From Streptomyces luomodiensis (lineage in GTDB: Bacteria > Actinomycetota > Actinomycetes > Streptomycetales > Streptomycetaceae): 64,000 bases of DNA. This document shows positions 1 through 8,448 of the stretch, one piece after another (the stretch's first letter is position 1; each line of letters begins with the position of its first letter). Below the pieces are notes generated by a model, which saw nothing but the letters and a program-made list of their open reading frames with translations, searched no databases and had not been told where the DNA came from. The position numbers were made by a program, and so were the translations under genes. The DNA lies in contig NZ_CP117522.1 in the NCBI RefSeq assembly GCF_031679605.1, forward strand, positions 4,526,001-4,590,000, in the 5' to 3' direction.

Positions 1-774
<774 letters not shown>

Positions 775-910
775 TTAGGGGGTACCTCCCAGGCCGTTAG
801 GCCGTGGGGGCGGATTGCTCCGGACCGCGCTGGCGCCCGCGACGGACGGCCTGTCTGCCGTGCGGTTCCTTGCCCCGCATGGCCCGACGGGCCTCACCGA
901 CCCGGTCCTT

Positions 911-937
911 CTGTCACTCTCAACGTCAGAGTGCTAA
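911..937 (-). promoter_or_regulatory. CIRCE operator 1 (HrcA site) upstream of groEL
   Basis: The inverted repeat CTGTCACTC-N9-GAGTGCTAA matches the CIRCE consensus TTAGCACTC-N9-GAGTGCTAA. The right arm is perfect and the left arm matches 6 of 9. It lies in the groEL leader, where the heat-shock repressor HrcA binds. Confidence 0.88.
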
Positions 938-946
938 CGCCAATGA

Positions 947-973
947 TTAGCACTCGGACCTATCGAGTGCAAG
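947..973 (-). promoter_or_regulatory. CIRCE operator 2 (HrcA site) upstream of groEL
   Basis: TTAGCACTC-N9-GAGTGCAAG is a second CIRCE-like element whose centre is 36 bp from that of the first. The left arm is perfect and the right arm matches 7 of 9. Each element has one perfect arm, and the two perfect arms face each other. Confidence 0.85.
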
Positions 974-1080
974 CGCCCGAAGGGCTCCTTGGGGGGTGGC
1001 GGCCGGGTGACGGGTAGGCACAGGCGCCCGAAGGGCGTGGGCGAGGCGCGCGGGCCGGGGGGAGGGAGCCCCCGGGCATG

Positions 1081-1120
1081 CCGAAGGGTCCGTACCCTGG
1101 TCGAGGTACGGACCCTTCGG
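1081..1120 (-). terminator. Rho-independent-type hairpin downstream of the cold-shock gene
   Basis: A perfect 16-bp stem (1081-1096 with 1105-1120) closes an 8-nt loop 34 bp past the csp stop. No clear U tract follows, as is common in streptomycetes. Confidence 0.75.
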
Positions 1121-1153
1121 ACTTGTTCTGTTCAGCTGCGTCGCGTCGGCGCG

Positions 1154-1360
1154 TCAGCCTACGGCCACGCGGACCATGTCGGCCTGCGGGCCCTTCTGGC
1201 CCTGCGAGATCTCGAACTCGACCCGCTGGCCTTCCTCGAGGGTGCGGTACCCGTCCATCTGGATCGCGCTGTAGTGGACGAACACGTCCGCACCACCGTC
1301 GACCGCGATGAAGCCGTACCCCTTCTCCGCGTTGAACCACTTGACGGTGCCCTGAGCCAT
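1154..1360 (-). CDS. csp: Cold-shock protein, CspA family
   Basis: Single-stranded nucleic-acid chaperone of 68 residues, the usual length for a one-domain CSD protein. It forms an OB-fold that melts RNA structure. The RNP1-like motif KGYGFIAVD (about residues 13-21) and RNP2-like DVFVHYSAI (about 25-33) are present. The protein opens [17 protein letters not shown], typical of streptomycete Csp proteins. The ATG at 1360 follows a GGGGAGTTAGGA ribosome-binding stretch. It is transcribed alone toward groEL and ends at the strong hairpin at 1081-1120. Which Csp paralogue it is cannot be told by eye. Confidence 0.97.
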   Translation of the reverse strand: MAQGTVKWFNAEKGYGFIAVDGGADVFVHYSAIQMDGYRTLEEGQRVEFEISQGQKGPQADMVRVAVG

Positions 1361-1708
1361 TCCTAACTCCCCTATTGCTGGCCCTTGCGCAGGACCGCAC
1401 TCCGCGGACCCGGGTCAGACCTCACCCCCCGGATGTGGGGGGTGTGCGCCGGAACGCGTCGACCGCCGCTGAATGTATCCGTCCCAACGCCCTCTGCAAC
1501 AGGTCAATCGGACGAGAATTCTGGGCACGGCCGAACGGTTAAAAGCGAGAATTCATATGAAGTTCGGGCAAGCCGGGCGGGACATAAGGGACCAACCCGA
1601 CAATTCATGCACACACTTTACGCACAAGTTGACGAGTTCTCATATGTGGCTCCGACCCCGGGTGCACTGGGGAATCCGGGCAACTGTATCGCGTTTCCAC
1701 ACACGGAA
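1361..1708. other. Non-coding interval between csp and metO; probable csp promoter/leader
   Basis: About 350 bp with no supported gene. It is clearly richer in A+T than the flanks (for example around 1540-1640), as expected for the csp promoter and a long 5' leader on the minus strand. The related hexamer contexts GAATTCATATGA (about 1549-1560) and TTCTCATATG recur but form no recognised site. Confidence 0.5.
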
Positions 1709-1740
1709 TCGCCCCGTCCGGTTGTCCCCGGACGGGGCGA
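1709..1740 (-). terminator. Hairpin terminator of the metM-metO operon
   Basis: A perfect 13-bp stem (1709-1721 with 1728-1740) with a 6-nt loop lies 29 bp beyond the metO stop codon. Confidence 0.8.
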
Positions 1741-1768
1741 TGTCAAAGGTGAGGAGGGTGACGCGGGG

Positions 1769-2047
1769 TCAGCAGCCGCCCGCGACCGCCGGGATGATCG
1801 AGACGCCGGCGCCGTCCGGGGTCGCCGTGGCCAGGCCGTCGGCGAAGCGGACGTCGTCGTCGTTGACGTAGACGTTGACGAAGCGGCGGAGCTTGCCGGT
1901 GTCGTCCAGAACGCGCGCCGCGATCCCCTGGTGGTTCTTCTCCAGGTCCGCCAGGACCTCGGCGAGGGTCGCGCCCTCGGCGGTGACCTCGGCCTGACCG
2001 CCGGTGTAGGTGCGCAGGATGGTCGGGATGCGAACGTTGACGCTCAT
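1769..2047 (-). CDS. metO: MoaD/ThiS-fold sulfur-carrier protein, MetO type
   Basis: Small ubiquitin-like sulfur carrier of 92 residues. When thiocarboxylated at a terminal Gly-Gly it donates sulfur. It starts inside metM (4-nt overlap, ATG at 2047), so the two are translationally coupled. In Streptomyces a threonine-synthase homologue (MetM) and its downstream sulfur carrier (MetO) make homocysteine from O-phosphohomoserine; the arrangement here and the SAM riboswitch fit that pathway. The protein is labelled MoaD or CysO in many annotations. Unusually, it ends AVAGGC: one Cys follows the Gly-Gly, so the carboxylate used for activation is not at the encoded C-terminus. Trimming by a JAMM-type protease would be needed. 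No such gene is visible here. Confidence 0.88.
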   Translation of the reverse strand: MSVNVRIPTILRTYTGGQAEVTAEGATLAEVLADLEKNHQGIAARVLDDTGKLRRFVNVYVNDDDVRFADGLATATPDGAGVSIIPAVAGGC

Positions 2048-3354
2048 ACGAGGCCAGCCTCTCGGAACGAGTCAAGGGTGGGGCGGATGATGGCGGAGGG
2101 GCCCGTGGTGGGAGCCACCGCGTCGAGGGTCTTGAGGCCGTCGCCGGTGTTCAGCACGACGGTCGTCAGGGACGGGTCGAGCAGGCCGTCCTCGATCAGC
2201 TTCTTGGTCACGCCGACGGTCACGCCGCCCGCGGTCTCCGCGAAGATCCCCTCGGTGCGGGCCAGCAGCTTGATCGCGTCGACGATCTGCTCGTCGTTCA
2301 CGTCCTCCACCGCGCCGCCCGTACGGCGGGCGATGTCCAGGACGTACGGGCCGTCCGCGGGGTTCCCGATGGCCAGCGACTTGGCGATGGTCCGCGGCTT
2401 CTGCGGCCGTACGACGTCATGGCCGGCCTTGAAGGCGGCAGAGACCGGGGAGCAGCCCTCGGCCTGGGCGCCGAAGATCTTGTAGGGCTTGTCCTCGACC
2501 AGCCCGAGCGCGATCAGCTCCTTCAGCCCCTTGTCGATCTTGGTGAGCTGGGAGCCGGAGGCGATCGGGATGACGATCTGGTCCGGCAGCCGCCAGCCGA
2601 GCTGCTCGCAGATCTCGTACGCCAGGGTCTTGGAGCCCTCGCCGTAGTACGGCCGCAGATTGACGTTGACGAAGCCCCAGCCCTCGCCCGCGGGGTCGCC
2701 GATCAGCTCGCTGCAGAAGCGGTTGACGTCGTCGTAGGTGCCCTCGATGCCGACCAGGTCACCGCCGTAGACCGCGGCCATGACGACCTTGCCCGCCTCC
2801 AGGTCGTGCGGGATGAAGACGCAGGAGCGGAAGCCCGCGCGGGCGGCCGCGGCGCCGACCGCGCCGGCCAGGTTGCCGGTGGAGGAGCAGGAGAGGGTGG
2901 TGAAGCCGAAGGTGCGGGCGGCCTGGACGGCGATGGCGACGACCCGGTCCTTGAAGGAGTGGGTGGGGTTGCCGGAGTCGTCCTTGATGTGCAGCTCACC
3001 GGTGACGCCGAGCTCACGGGCGAGGTGGTCGGCCTTGACCAGCTTGGTGAAACCGGGGTTCAGACTGGGCAGGTCCGCCACGTCCGCCGGGACGGGCAGC
3101 AGCGGGGCGTAGCGCCAGATGCTGTTCGGGCCGGCCTCGATCCGGCGGCGCAGCCCTTCCGGGTCGCCGGTCGGCAGCTCGTACGCGACCTCGAGCGGCC
3201 CGAAACAGACCTCACACGCGAAAATCGGGCCCAGATCGAACCGCTCACCGCACTCCCGGCAGGACAATGCGACGGCGGGGCCGAAAGCCTTGGAGGCGGC
3301 GGAGGTGGAGGTGGGGGAGGAAGTGGTTGAGCTTTCTACTGACTGCACAGCCAT
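2044..3354 (-). CDS. metM: PLP-dependent threonine synthase homologue, probable homocysteine synthase MetM
   Basis: Fold-type II PLP enzyme of 436 residues. An N-terminal Cys-rich zinc-finger-like segment (CRECGERFDLGPIFACEVC, about residues 33-51) precedes the catalytic body. The PLP lysine lies in SGNPTHSFKDRVV (about 127-139), and SCSSTGNLAGAVGA (about 154-167) binds phosphate. The family default is threonine synthase (O-phosphohomoserine to threonine, thrC). Overlap with a sulfur-carrier gene and a SAM-I riboswitch in the leader point instead to MetM, which converts O-phosphohomoserine plus thiocarboxylated MetO to homocysteine. I infer MetM from context. Which reaction dominates cannot be settled from sequence alone. 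The ATG at 3354 precedes MAVQSVESSTTS. Confidence 0.9.
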   Translation of the reverse strand: MAVQSVESSTTSSPTSTSAASKAFGPAVALSCRECGERFDLGPIFACEVCFGPLEVAYELPTGDPEGLRRRIEAGPNSIWRYAPLLPVPADVADLPSLNPGFTKLVKADHLARELGVTGELHIKDDSGNPTHSFKDRVVAIAVQAARTFGFTTLSCSSTGNLAGAVGAAAARAGFRSCVFIPHDLEAGKVVMAAVYGGDLVGIEGTYDDVNRFCSELIGDPAGEGWGFVNVNLRPYYGEGSKTLAYEICEQLGWRLPDQIVIPIASGSQLTKIDKGLKELIALGLVEDKPYKIFGAQAEGCSPVSAAFKAGHDVVRPQKPRTIAKSLAIGNPADGPYVLDIARRTGGAVEDVNDEQIVDAIKLLARTEGIFAETAGGVTVGVTKKLIEDGLLDPSLTTVVLNTGDGLKTLDAVAPTTGPSAIIRPTLDSFREAGLV

Positions 3355-3374
3355 GGATGGCGAGGCCCTTTCTC

Positions 3375-3533
3375 CTCATCTTCCTCGGGACGCGTTTCGC
3401 CACGAGCCGGAATTGGCACCTTCCCTAGCTGGGAGCCTCACTGCGGAAGCTCGGAGCCTCGCTGCGGAGCGCGAGACCAGCTGGAGGGTTGCCGGGGCTT
3501 CAACGGGCCGTTCCCTCTGCCCCTCTGGATGAG
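3375..3533 (-). promoter_or_regulatory. SAM-I (S-box) riboswitch controlling metM-metO
   Basis: On the minus strand the leader carries the S-box core in order: CTCATCCAGAG (P1 5' strand), GGCCCGTTGAAG, CGGCAACC, GGTGCCAATTCCGGC, then a P4 hairpin with a GAAA loop and a closing GATGAG that pairs with the first CTCATC. These are the invariant SAM-I elements. High S-adenosylmethionine should switch the operon off, linking it to methionine rather than threonine supply. The 3' end lies about 20 nt before the metM start, so translational control is likely. Confidence 0.9.
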
Positions 3534-3722
3534 CGGTATGGCACCGGGCGGGCCCGGAGCGTTTGTCAGCACGGCCGTCGCCGGTCGGCCATCTTCGGTA
3601 AACACCGAGGTTGACCCCGACATACGACGGTCATGTGCGTTGTTCAAGACTGTAACCGAAGGCCCGGATGGTTGAGGTAGCCGTCCGAAGCGCGAGATGG
3701 ATCACAGCAGGGAGAGACACAG

Positions 3723-4670
3723 GTGCTGGATGAGGTGGAGCGCTGGCTGAAGCACCGCTCCTGGTCTGCCGACGACCGTCCGCTGGATCGCCTGCTGGCC
3801 GCGAAGCGGGCCACGACCACGACGGTGAGCGTGGTCCTGCCCGCCCTGAACGAGGAGGCCACGGTCGGCGAGATCGCCGGGGCGATCCGCCGTGAGCTGA
3901 TGGGCGAGGCGGTGCCGCTGGTGGACGAGCTGGTGGTGCTGGACTCCGGTTCGACGGACCGCACCGCCGAGGTCGCCGCGGCGGCGGGCGCGACCGTCGT
4001 CGCCCGCGACTCGCTGCTGCCCCGGCTGCCCGCGCTGCCCGGCAAGGGCGAGGTGCTGTGGCGGTCGCTGCTGGCCACCAGCGGCGACATCGTCTGCTTC
4101 ATCGACGCCGACCTGCGGGAATTCGACCCGCGCTTCGTCTCGGGGATCGTCGGCCCGCTGCTGACCGACCCCGCGCTCCAGCTGGTGAAGGGCATGTACG
4201 ACCGCCCGCTCGGCGAGGCGGCGGGCCAGGGCGGCCGGGTCACCGAACTGGTCGCGCGGCCCCTGCTCAACCTGCACTGGCCCCAGCTGGCCGGATTCGT
4301 CCAGCCGCTGGGCGGTGAGTACGCGGCCCGCCGCTCGCTGCTGGAGCGGCTGCCCTTCCCGGTGGGCTACGGGGTCGAGCTGGGGCTGCTGGTCGACGCG
4401 CTGCACACGGTGGGCCTCGACGCGCTCGGCCAGGTGGACGTCGGGGTCCGCAAACACCGCCACCAGGACGGGCTGGCGCTCGGCCGGATGGCGGCCGCGA
4501 TCTACCGCACCGCGCAGCTGCGGCTGGCCCGCGGCCACCTGGTGCGGCCGCGGCTGACCCAGTTCGACCGGGGCGAGAACGGCTTCGAGCCGCGTACCAC
4601 CTCCGTGGACACCGAGGAGCGGCCGCCGATGATCGAGATCCCGGAGTACGCGGCGCGCCGCGCGGCGTGA
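3723..4670 (+). CDS. gpgS: Glucosyl-3-phosphoglycerate synthase (GT81)
   Basis: Retaining glycosyltransferase that moves glucose from a nucleotide sugar to 3-phosphoglycerate, the first step to glucosylglycerate, a nitrogen-stress compatible solute and precursor of methylglucose polysaccharides. It has 315 residues, the normal GpgS length. Motifs include VVLPALNEEATVGEI (about 37-51, nucleotide binding), DSGSTDRTAEV (about 76-86), the metal-binding DAD in FIDADLREFDP (about 126-136) and the acceptor-side region GGEYAARRSLLERLPF. The GTG start at 3723 follows GGGAGAG. It lies upstream of otsA in the same direction with a 148-bp gap, grouping solute-synthesis genes. Confidence 0.93.
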   Translation: MLDEVERWLKHRSWSADDRPLDRLLAAKRATTTTVSVVLPALNEEATVGEIAGAIRRELMGEAVPLVDELVVLDSGSTDRTAEVAAAAGATVVARDSLLPRLPALPGKGEVLWRSLLATSGDIVCFIDADLREFDPRFVSGIVGPLLTDPALQLVKGMYDRPLGEAAGQGGRVTELVARPLLNLHWPQLAGFVQPLGGEYAARRSLLERLPFPVGYGVELGLLVDALHTVGLDALGQVDVGVRKHRHQDGLALGRMAAAIYRTAQLRLARGHLVRPRLTQFDRGENGFEPRTTSVDTEERPPMIEIPEYAARRAA

Positions 4671-4818
4671 GCCCGTGGCGTGAACCCGCGGCGTGAGCCC
4701 GCGCACGGCGCCTGCGCGCCGGGGTGACGCGTGGCGCGCGTGGCGGCCGGCGACACACCTACGGGGCAAGAAACCGTACGTACGTTTGCGCGGGGCCGCG
4801 CGTGGCTAGGCTCGCGAC

Positions 4819-6273
4819 ATGGCAGCCCCGCGTTCCGCCCCGATCCTGGTCGCCTCCAACCGCGGTCCGGTCTCGTACACCCTGGGCGAGGACGGCTCGC
4901 TGACCGCCCGGCGCGGCGGCGGCGGGCTGGTCTCCGGCCTCAGCGCGATCGGTCCCGAGGCGGGCGCGGTGTGGGTGTGCGCGGCGCTCGGTGAGGCCGA
5001 CCGCGAGGCGGCCCGGCGCGCCGGGACCAACCATCTGAACCCCGGTGACACCGGCGGTCAGCAGGTGCGGATGCTCGACATCGCGCCGGATGTCTTCGCC
5101 GCCGCCTACAACGGCATCGCCAACTCGGTGCTGTGGTTCGTCCACCACCTGCTCTACCAGACCCCGGTCGAGCCGGTCTTCGACGCCGAGTTCGCCGCCC
5201 AGTGGGCGGCCTATGAGAGCTACAACGCGGCCTTCGCGGACGCGCTCGCCCGGGAGGCGGTGGACGAGGCCGTCGTCCTGGTGCAGGACTACCACCTGGC
5301 GCTGGTGCCCGGGATGCTCCGCGAGCTCCGCCCCGACCTGCGGATCGGCCACTTCTCCCATACGCCCTGGGCGCCGCCGGACTACTACCGGCTGCTGCCG
5401 GACGAGGTGGCGGCGGGGGTGCTGCGCGGCATCCTCGGCGGCGACCGCGCCGGGTTCCTCACCGAGCGCTGGGCCGGTGCCTTCGCCGACTGCTGCGCGG
5501 CCGTGCTGGGCGCGGAGGTCGTGCGGGACGGCGACGGCGCGGCGACGGCCGTGCGCTTCGAGGGGCGCGAGACCCGGCTGGGCGTGCACGGACTGGGCGC
5601 GGACGCGGACTTCCTGCGGGAGCGGTCGCGGCAGGCGGATGTCGACGAGCGGCTGACCAGCCTGCGGGCACAGATCGGAGCGGGCCGGAAGTCGATCGTC
5701 CGGGTGGACCGCACCGAGCTGTCCAAGAACATCGTGCGCGGACTGCTGGCGTACCGGCGGCTGCTGGAGACCCGTCCCGAGTGGCGGGAGCGCGTGGTGC
5801 ACGTGGCCTTCGCCTACCCCTCACGCCAGGACCTCGCCGTCTACCGCGACTACACCGAGCGGGTGCGGCGGCTCGCGGACGAGATCAACGCCGAGTACGG
5901 CACGGAGGGCTGGACCCCGGTCGCGCTGCACGTGAAGGACGACTTCGCCCGCTCCCTCGCGGCCTACCGGCTGGCGGACGTGGCACTGGTCAACCCGATC
6001 CGGGACGGGATGAACCTGGTGGCCAAGGAAGTGCCGGTGGTCTCCGAGCGAGGGTGTGCGCTGGTGCTGTCGCGGGAGGCGGGGGCCTACGCCGAGCTGG
6101 GCGAGGACGCGCTGGTGGTGAACCCGTACGACGTGGAGGCCACGGCTCAGGCGCTGCACGAGGGCTTGCGCATGGGCGACGGCGAGCGCGCGGACCGCAC
6201 GAAGCGGCTCGCCGCCGCCGCGACCGCGCTGCCGCCGCAGGCGTGGTTCCTGGCGCAGTTGCGGGCGCTGTAG
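4819..6273 (+). CDS. otsA: Alpha,alpha-trehalose-6-phosphate synthase (GT20)
   Basis: Makes trehalose-6-phosphate from a nucleotide glucose and glucose-6-phosphate in the cytosol. It has 484 residues, in the usual range. Donor and acceptor motifs are present: SNRGPVSY and GGGGLVSGL near the N-terminus, QDYHLALVPGMLR (about 156-168), HFSHTPW (about 179-185), RVDRTELSKNI (about 294-304) and NPIRDGMNLVAKE (about 393-405). The ATG at 4819 precedes MAAPRSAPILVASNRGP. otsB follows in convergent orientation, separated by a MITE-like element that may also end transcription. Confidence 0.95.
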   Translation: MAAPRSAPILVASNRGPVSYTLGEDGSLTARRGGGGLVSGLSAIGPEAGAVWVCAALGEADREAARRAGTNHLNPGDTGGQQVRMLDIAPDVFAAAYNGIANSVLWFVHHLLYQTPVEPVFDAEFAAQWAAYESYNAAFADALAREAVDEAVVLVQDYHLALVPGMLRELRPDLRIGHFSHTPWAPPDYYRLLPDEVAAGVLRGILGGDRAGFLTERWAGAFADCCAAVLGAEVVRDGDGAATAVRFEGRETRLGVHGLGADADFLRERSRQADVDERLTSLRAQIGAGRKSIVRVDRTELSKNIVRGLLAYRRLLETRPEWRERVVHVAFAYPSRQDLAVYRDYTERVRRLADEINAEYGTEGWTPVALHVKDDFARSLAAYRLADVALVNPIRDGMNLVAKEVPVVSERGCALVLSREAGAYAELGEDALVVNPYDVEATAQALHEGLRMGDGERADRTKRLAAAATALPPQAWFLAQLRAL

Positions 6274-6370
6274 AGGCGCTGTATCGGTGACCGCCCGCGA
6301 TGCGCCGCTCGGGGAGTGTTGACGGGTAACCGGCGTAACCGGCCCCGGACCGGGCGCTGTCCGAGCGGGC

Positions 6371-6553
6371 CCTAGGGCGTGTTTCGAAAGTCCCGCCTGC
6401 CCCGCGACGCCTGGCACGCGCGCTCGCTGCGTTGTCGGGATCGTCCGAGTAGGCCCACTACGAGGACGACCCTCCGCCTTGCGATCACACGCACCAGACG
6501 CCGCGGGGCCCGCCCTCCGGGCGGACGGCGCTACTTTCGAAACACGCCCTAGG
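6371..6553. mobile_element. MITE-like element with perfect 21-bp terminal inverted repeats
   Basis: Positions 6371-6391 and 6533-6553 are perfect 21-nt inverted copies (starting CCTAGGGCGTGTTTCGAAAG). The 141-bp interior has no reading frame of note and contains a further imperfect hairpin around 6449-6475 (TCGTCC-GA-GTAG, mirrored by CTAC-GA-GGACGA). The layout is that of a short non-autonomous element or structured intergenic repeat. It lies between the convergent genes otsA and otsB, and its right terminal repeat supplies the otsB stop codon. Confidence 0.7.
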
Positions 6554-7412
6554 CGGCGTCGCCGCCGACCGCGTCGGCCAGGGCCGAGAGCAGCCCCACC
6601 ACGCCCGCCGGGCCGTCGACCACCAGATCCGCCCGTTCGGCCAGCTCGGTCACCTCCGCGCTGCCACTGCACACCAGCACCCCCGGCACGCCCTCCTCGC
6701 GCAGCCGCTCCACCGCCGCGAACGCGGCCAGGTCGCCGAGGTCGTCGCCCGCGTAGAGCACGGCCGCCGCACCCGTCCGCCGCACGTACTCGGTGAGCGC
6801 CACGCCCTTGTCCATGCCCGGCGGCCGCAGCTCCAGCACCAGCCGGCCGGGCTCGACGATGAGCCCATGGCGCTCGGCCAGTGCGTGGAGGGGTGCGCGC
6901 AGCCGCTCGAAGGTGGCCTGGGGGTCCTCGGCGCGACGGGTGTGGACGGCGACGGCGCGGCCCTTGTCCTCGATCCAGGTGCCCTGCGAGGCACCGTGCG
7001 CGGTGAGGGTGGCGGGGAGTTCGGCCTTGACGTCGGCGACGCCGGGGTGCGGTTCGGGCGCCTGGACGGCGCCGCTCGCCGCGTCCCAGCGCTCGGCCCC
7101 GTAGAGGCCGAGGACGACGAGCCCGTCCAGCCCCTCGGCCCCGGCGAAGCCGCCGTACCGGACGGCGACCTCGGCCGGACGGCCCGTGATCACCGCGACG
7201 GAGCGCATCCGCGGGGCCAGCCGGGAGAGCGCGGGAACGGCGCCGGAGTGGGCGCGGGCCCGATCGGGGTCGGGGACGATCTCGGCGAGGGTGCCGTCGA
7301 AGTCGAGTCCGACGACGGCGTGGCCGGGCCGTTCGAGGAGAGCGGCGAGGCCCTCACGGCCGACGGAGGTGGTGGGTACGGGAAGGGGATGACTGCCCAT
7401 AGCGCTGCCCAT
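6549..7412 (-). CDS. otsB: Trehalose-6-phosphate phosphatase
   Basis: HAD-superfamily phosphatase that removes phosphate from trehalose-6-phosphate, completing the OtsA-OtsB route. It has 287 residues from the ATG at 7412 (7400 is also possible). HAD motif I is VGLDFDGTLAEI (nucleophile Asp), motif II lies in VAVITGRPAE, and GDDLGDLAAF carries the metal-binding aspartates. The reading frame stays open upstream of 7412, but that extension is made of the intergenic repeats and has no counterpart in the family, so it is excluded. The stop codon TAG lies inside the terminal inverted repeat at 6533-6553, so the C-terminal residues may have been set by that insertion. Confidence 0.92.
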   Translation of the reverse strand: MGSAMGSHPLPVPTTSVGREGLAALLERPGHAVVGLDFDGTLAEIVPDPDRARAHSGAVPALSRLAPRMRSVAVITGRPAEVAVRYGGFAGAEGLDGLVVLGLYGAERWDAASGAVQAPEPHPGVADVKAELPATLTAHGASQGTWIEDKGRAVAVHTRRAEDPQATFERLRAPLHALAERHGLIVEPGRLVLELRPPGMDKGVALTEYVRRTGAAAVLYAGDDLGDLAAFAAVERLREEGVPGVLVCSGSAEVTELAERADLVVDGPAGVVGLLSALADAVGGDAA

Positions 7413-7439
7413 GGCGGTGACCCTACCGGCCCCGCCGGC

Positions 7440-8075
7440 ACAGCGGGCTTCCGGTGGCCACCCCATGGGCGTCCCCCCGGTGAATGGCGCGATGGCGTCC
7501 GCCAGTGACCGCACGCCGGACGTGGCGCCGGCTGATGGCCTACGGGCGCCACGCCGGTGAACCGCACGTGGGCCTCCGCGCCGGTGCACCACATCGTGGG
7601 CGCCTCGCCGATGAGCGGCGCGATGGCCCCCGCCAGTGACCACACCACGAGCGCCACGCCGGCTGATGGCTCACGGGCACCGCACCGGAGAACGGCTCAA
7701 CGGGCACCGCGCCGGTGCACCGCATCGTGGGCGTCCCGCCGGTGAGCGGCGCGATGGCTCCCGCCGGTGACCGCACCACGAGCGCCGCGCCGGCTGATGG
7801 CCCACGGGCGCCGCGCCGGTACACCGCATCGTGGGCGTCCCGCCGATGAGCGGCGCGATGGCTCCCGCCAGTGACCGCACCACGGGCGCCACGCCGGTAC
7901 ACCGTGGGCCTCGCGCCGGTGAACCACATCGTGGGCGCCTCGCCGATGAGCGGCGCGATGGCCCCCGCCAGTGACCACACCACGGGCGCCGCACCGGAGA
8001 ACGGCTCAACGGGCGTCGGGCCGGTTGCCCCGCCCACGGCGTCGCGTCGGTTGCCCCCGTAGACGTCGCGCCGGT
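7440..8075. repeat. Block of degenerate tandem repeats, about 100-130 bp units
   Basis: A unit centred on GAGCGGCGCGATGGC-YCCCGCC followed by GTGACC-CACCACG-GCGCC recurs at about 7481 (diverged), 7611, 7743, 7845 and 7945, with spacings of about 130, 132, 102 and 100 bp. Sub-blocks (ATCGTGGGCG, GCCGGTGCACC, GAACGGCTCAACGGGC) are shuffled between units. Several frames stay open only because of GC-rich repetition, and none looks like a protein. I see no gene here. Confidence 0.75.
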
Positions 8076-8084
8076 GGGGAGGCT

Positions 8085-8423
8085 TCAGCGTCGTTCGCGG
8101 CGCTCGTCCCTGATCCTGCGCAGCCGGTTGATGGTCACCGGGTCGTGTGCCAGGGCTCTGGGGTCGTCCAGCAGCGCGTTCAGCAGCTGGTAGTAGCGGG
8201 TCGGGGAGATGCCGAGCCGCTCCCGTATCGCGCGCTCCTTGGCGCCGGGGCCCGGCCAGCCACGCCGCTCCACGGCCAGCACGGACCGGTCACGGTCGGA
8301 CAGCCCGGCTCCTGAGCCCCGCTCCTGACCCTGGTCCTGCCCCTGGTCCTGGTCCTGCTCGGCGGGGTCTTCCGAAGGGTCCGGGCCGGGCGGGCCGGGC
8401 GTGGTGGGCCTGTCCACTGTCAT
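8085..8423 (-). CDS. DUF3263 family small helical protein
   Basis: Protein of 112 residues. The N-terminal ~40 residues are low-complexity and rich in Pro, Glu and Gln (EDPAEQDQDQGQDQGQER). The conserved DUF3263 body follows: LSDRDRSVLAVERRGWPGPGAKERAIRERLGISPTRYYQLLNALLDDPRALAHDPVTINRLRRIRDERRE, read in consecutive segments. The ISPTRYYQLLNALL stretch resembles a helix-turn-helix, so a DNA-binding role is plausible, but the function is unknown. The stop at 8085 adjoins the repeat block. The gene lies 25 bp downstream of the sugar-binding lipoprotein gene in the same direction, possibly one transcript. Confidence 0.85.
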   Translation of the reverse strand: MTVDRPTTPGPPGPDPSEDPAEQDQDQGQDQGQERGSGAGLSDRDRSVLAVERRGWPGPGAKERAIRERLGISPTRYYQLLNALLDDPRALAHDPVTINRLRRIRDERRERR

Positions 8424-8448
8424 GCCCCTGCATTCTGCACGGTGTCCG

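Noticed and set aside
2419..3330. 303-codon plus-strand frame
   Set aside because: Antisense to metM; its Gly/Ala/Asp-rich content mirrors GC-biased codons of the real gene.
7413..7643. N-terminal extension of otsB
   Set aside because: The 77 extra codons consist of the repeat block; the family start fits ATG 7412 or 7400.
7540..8037. Frames with repeated RRSSARRPRCG-type peptides
   Set aside because: They result from the intergenic DNA repeats and have neither ribosome sites nor consistent frame between units.
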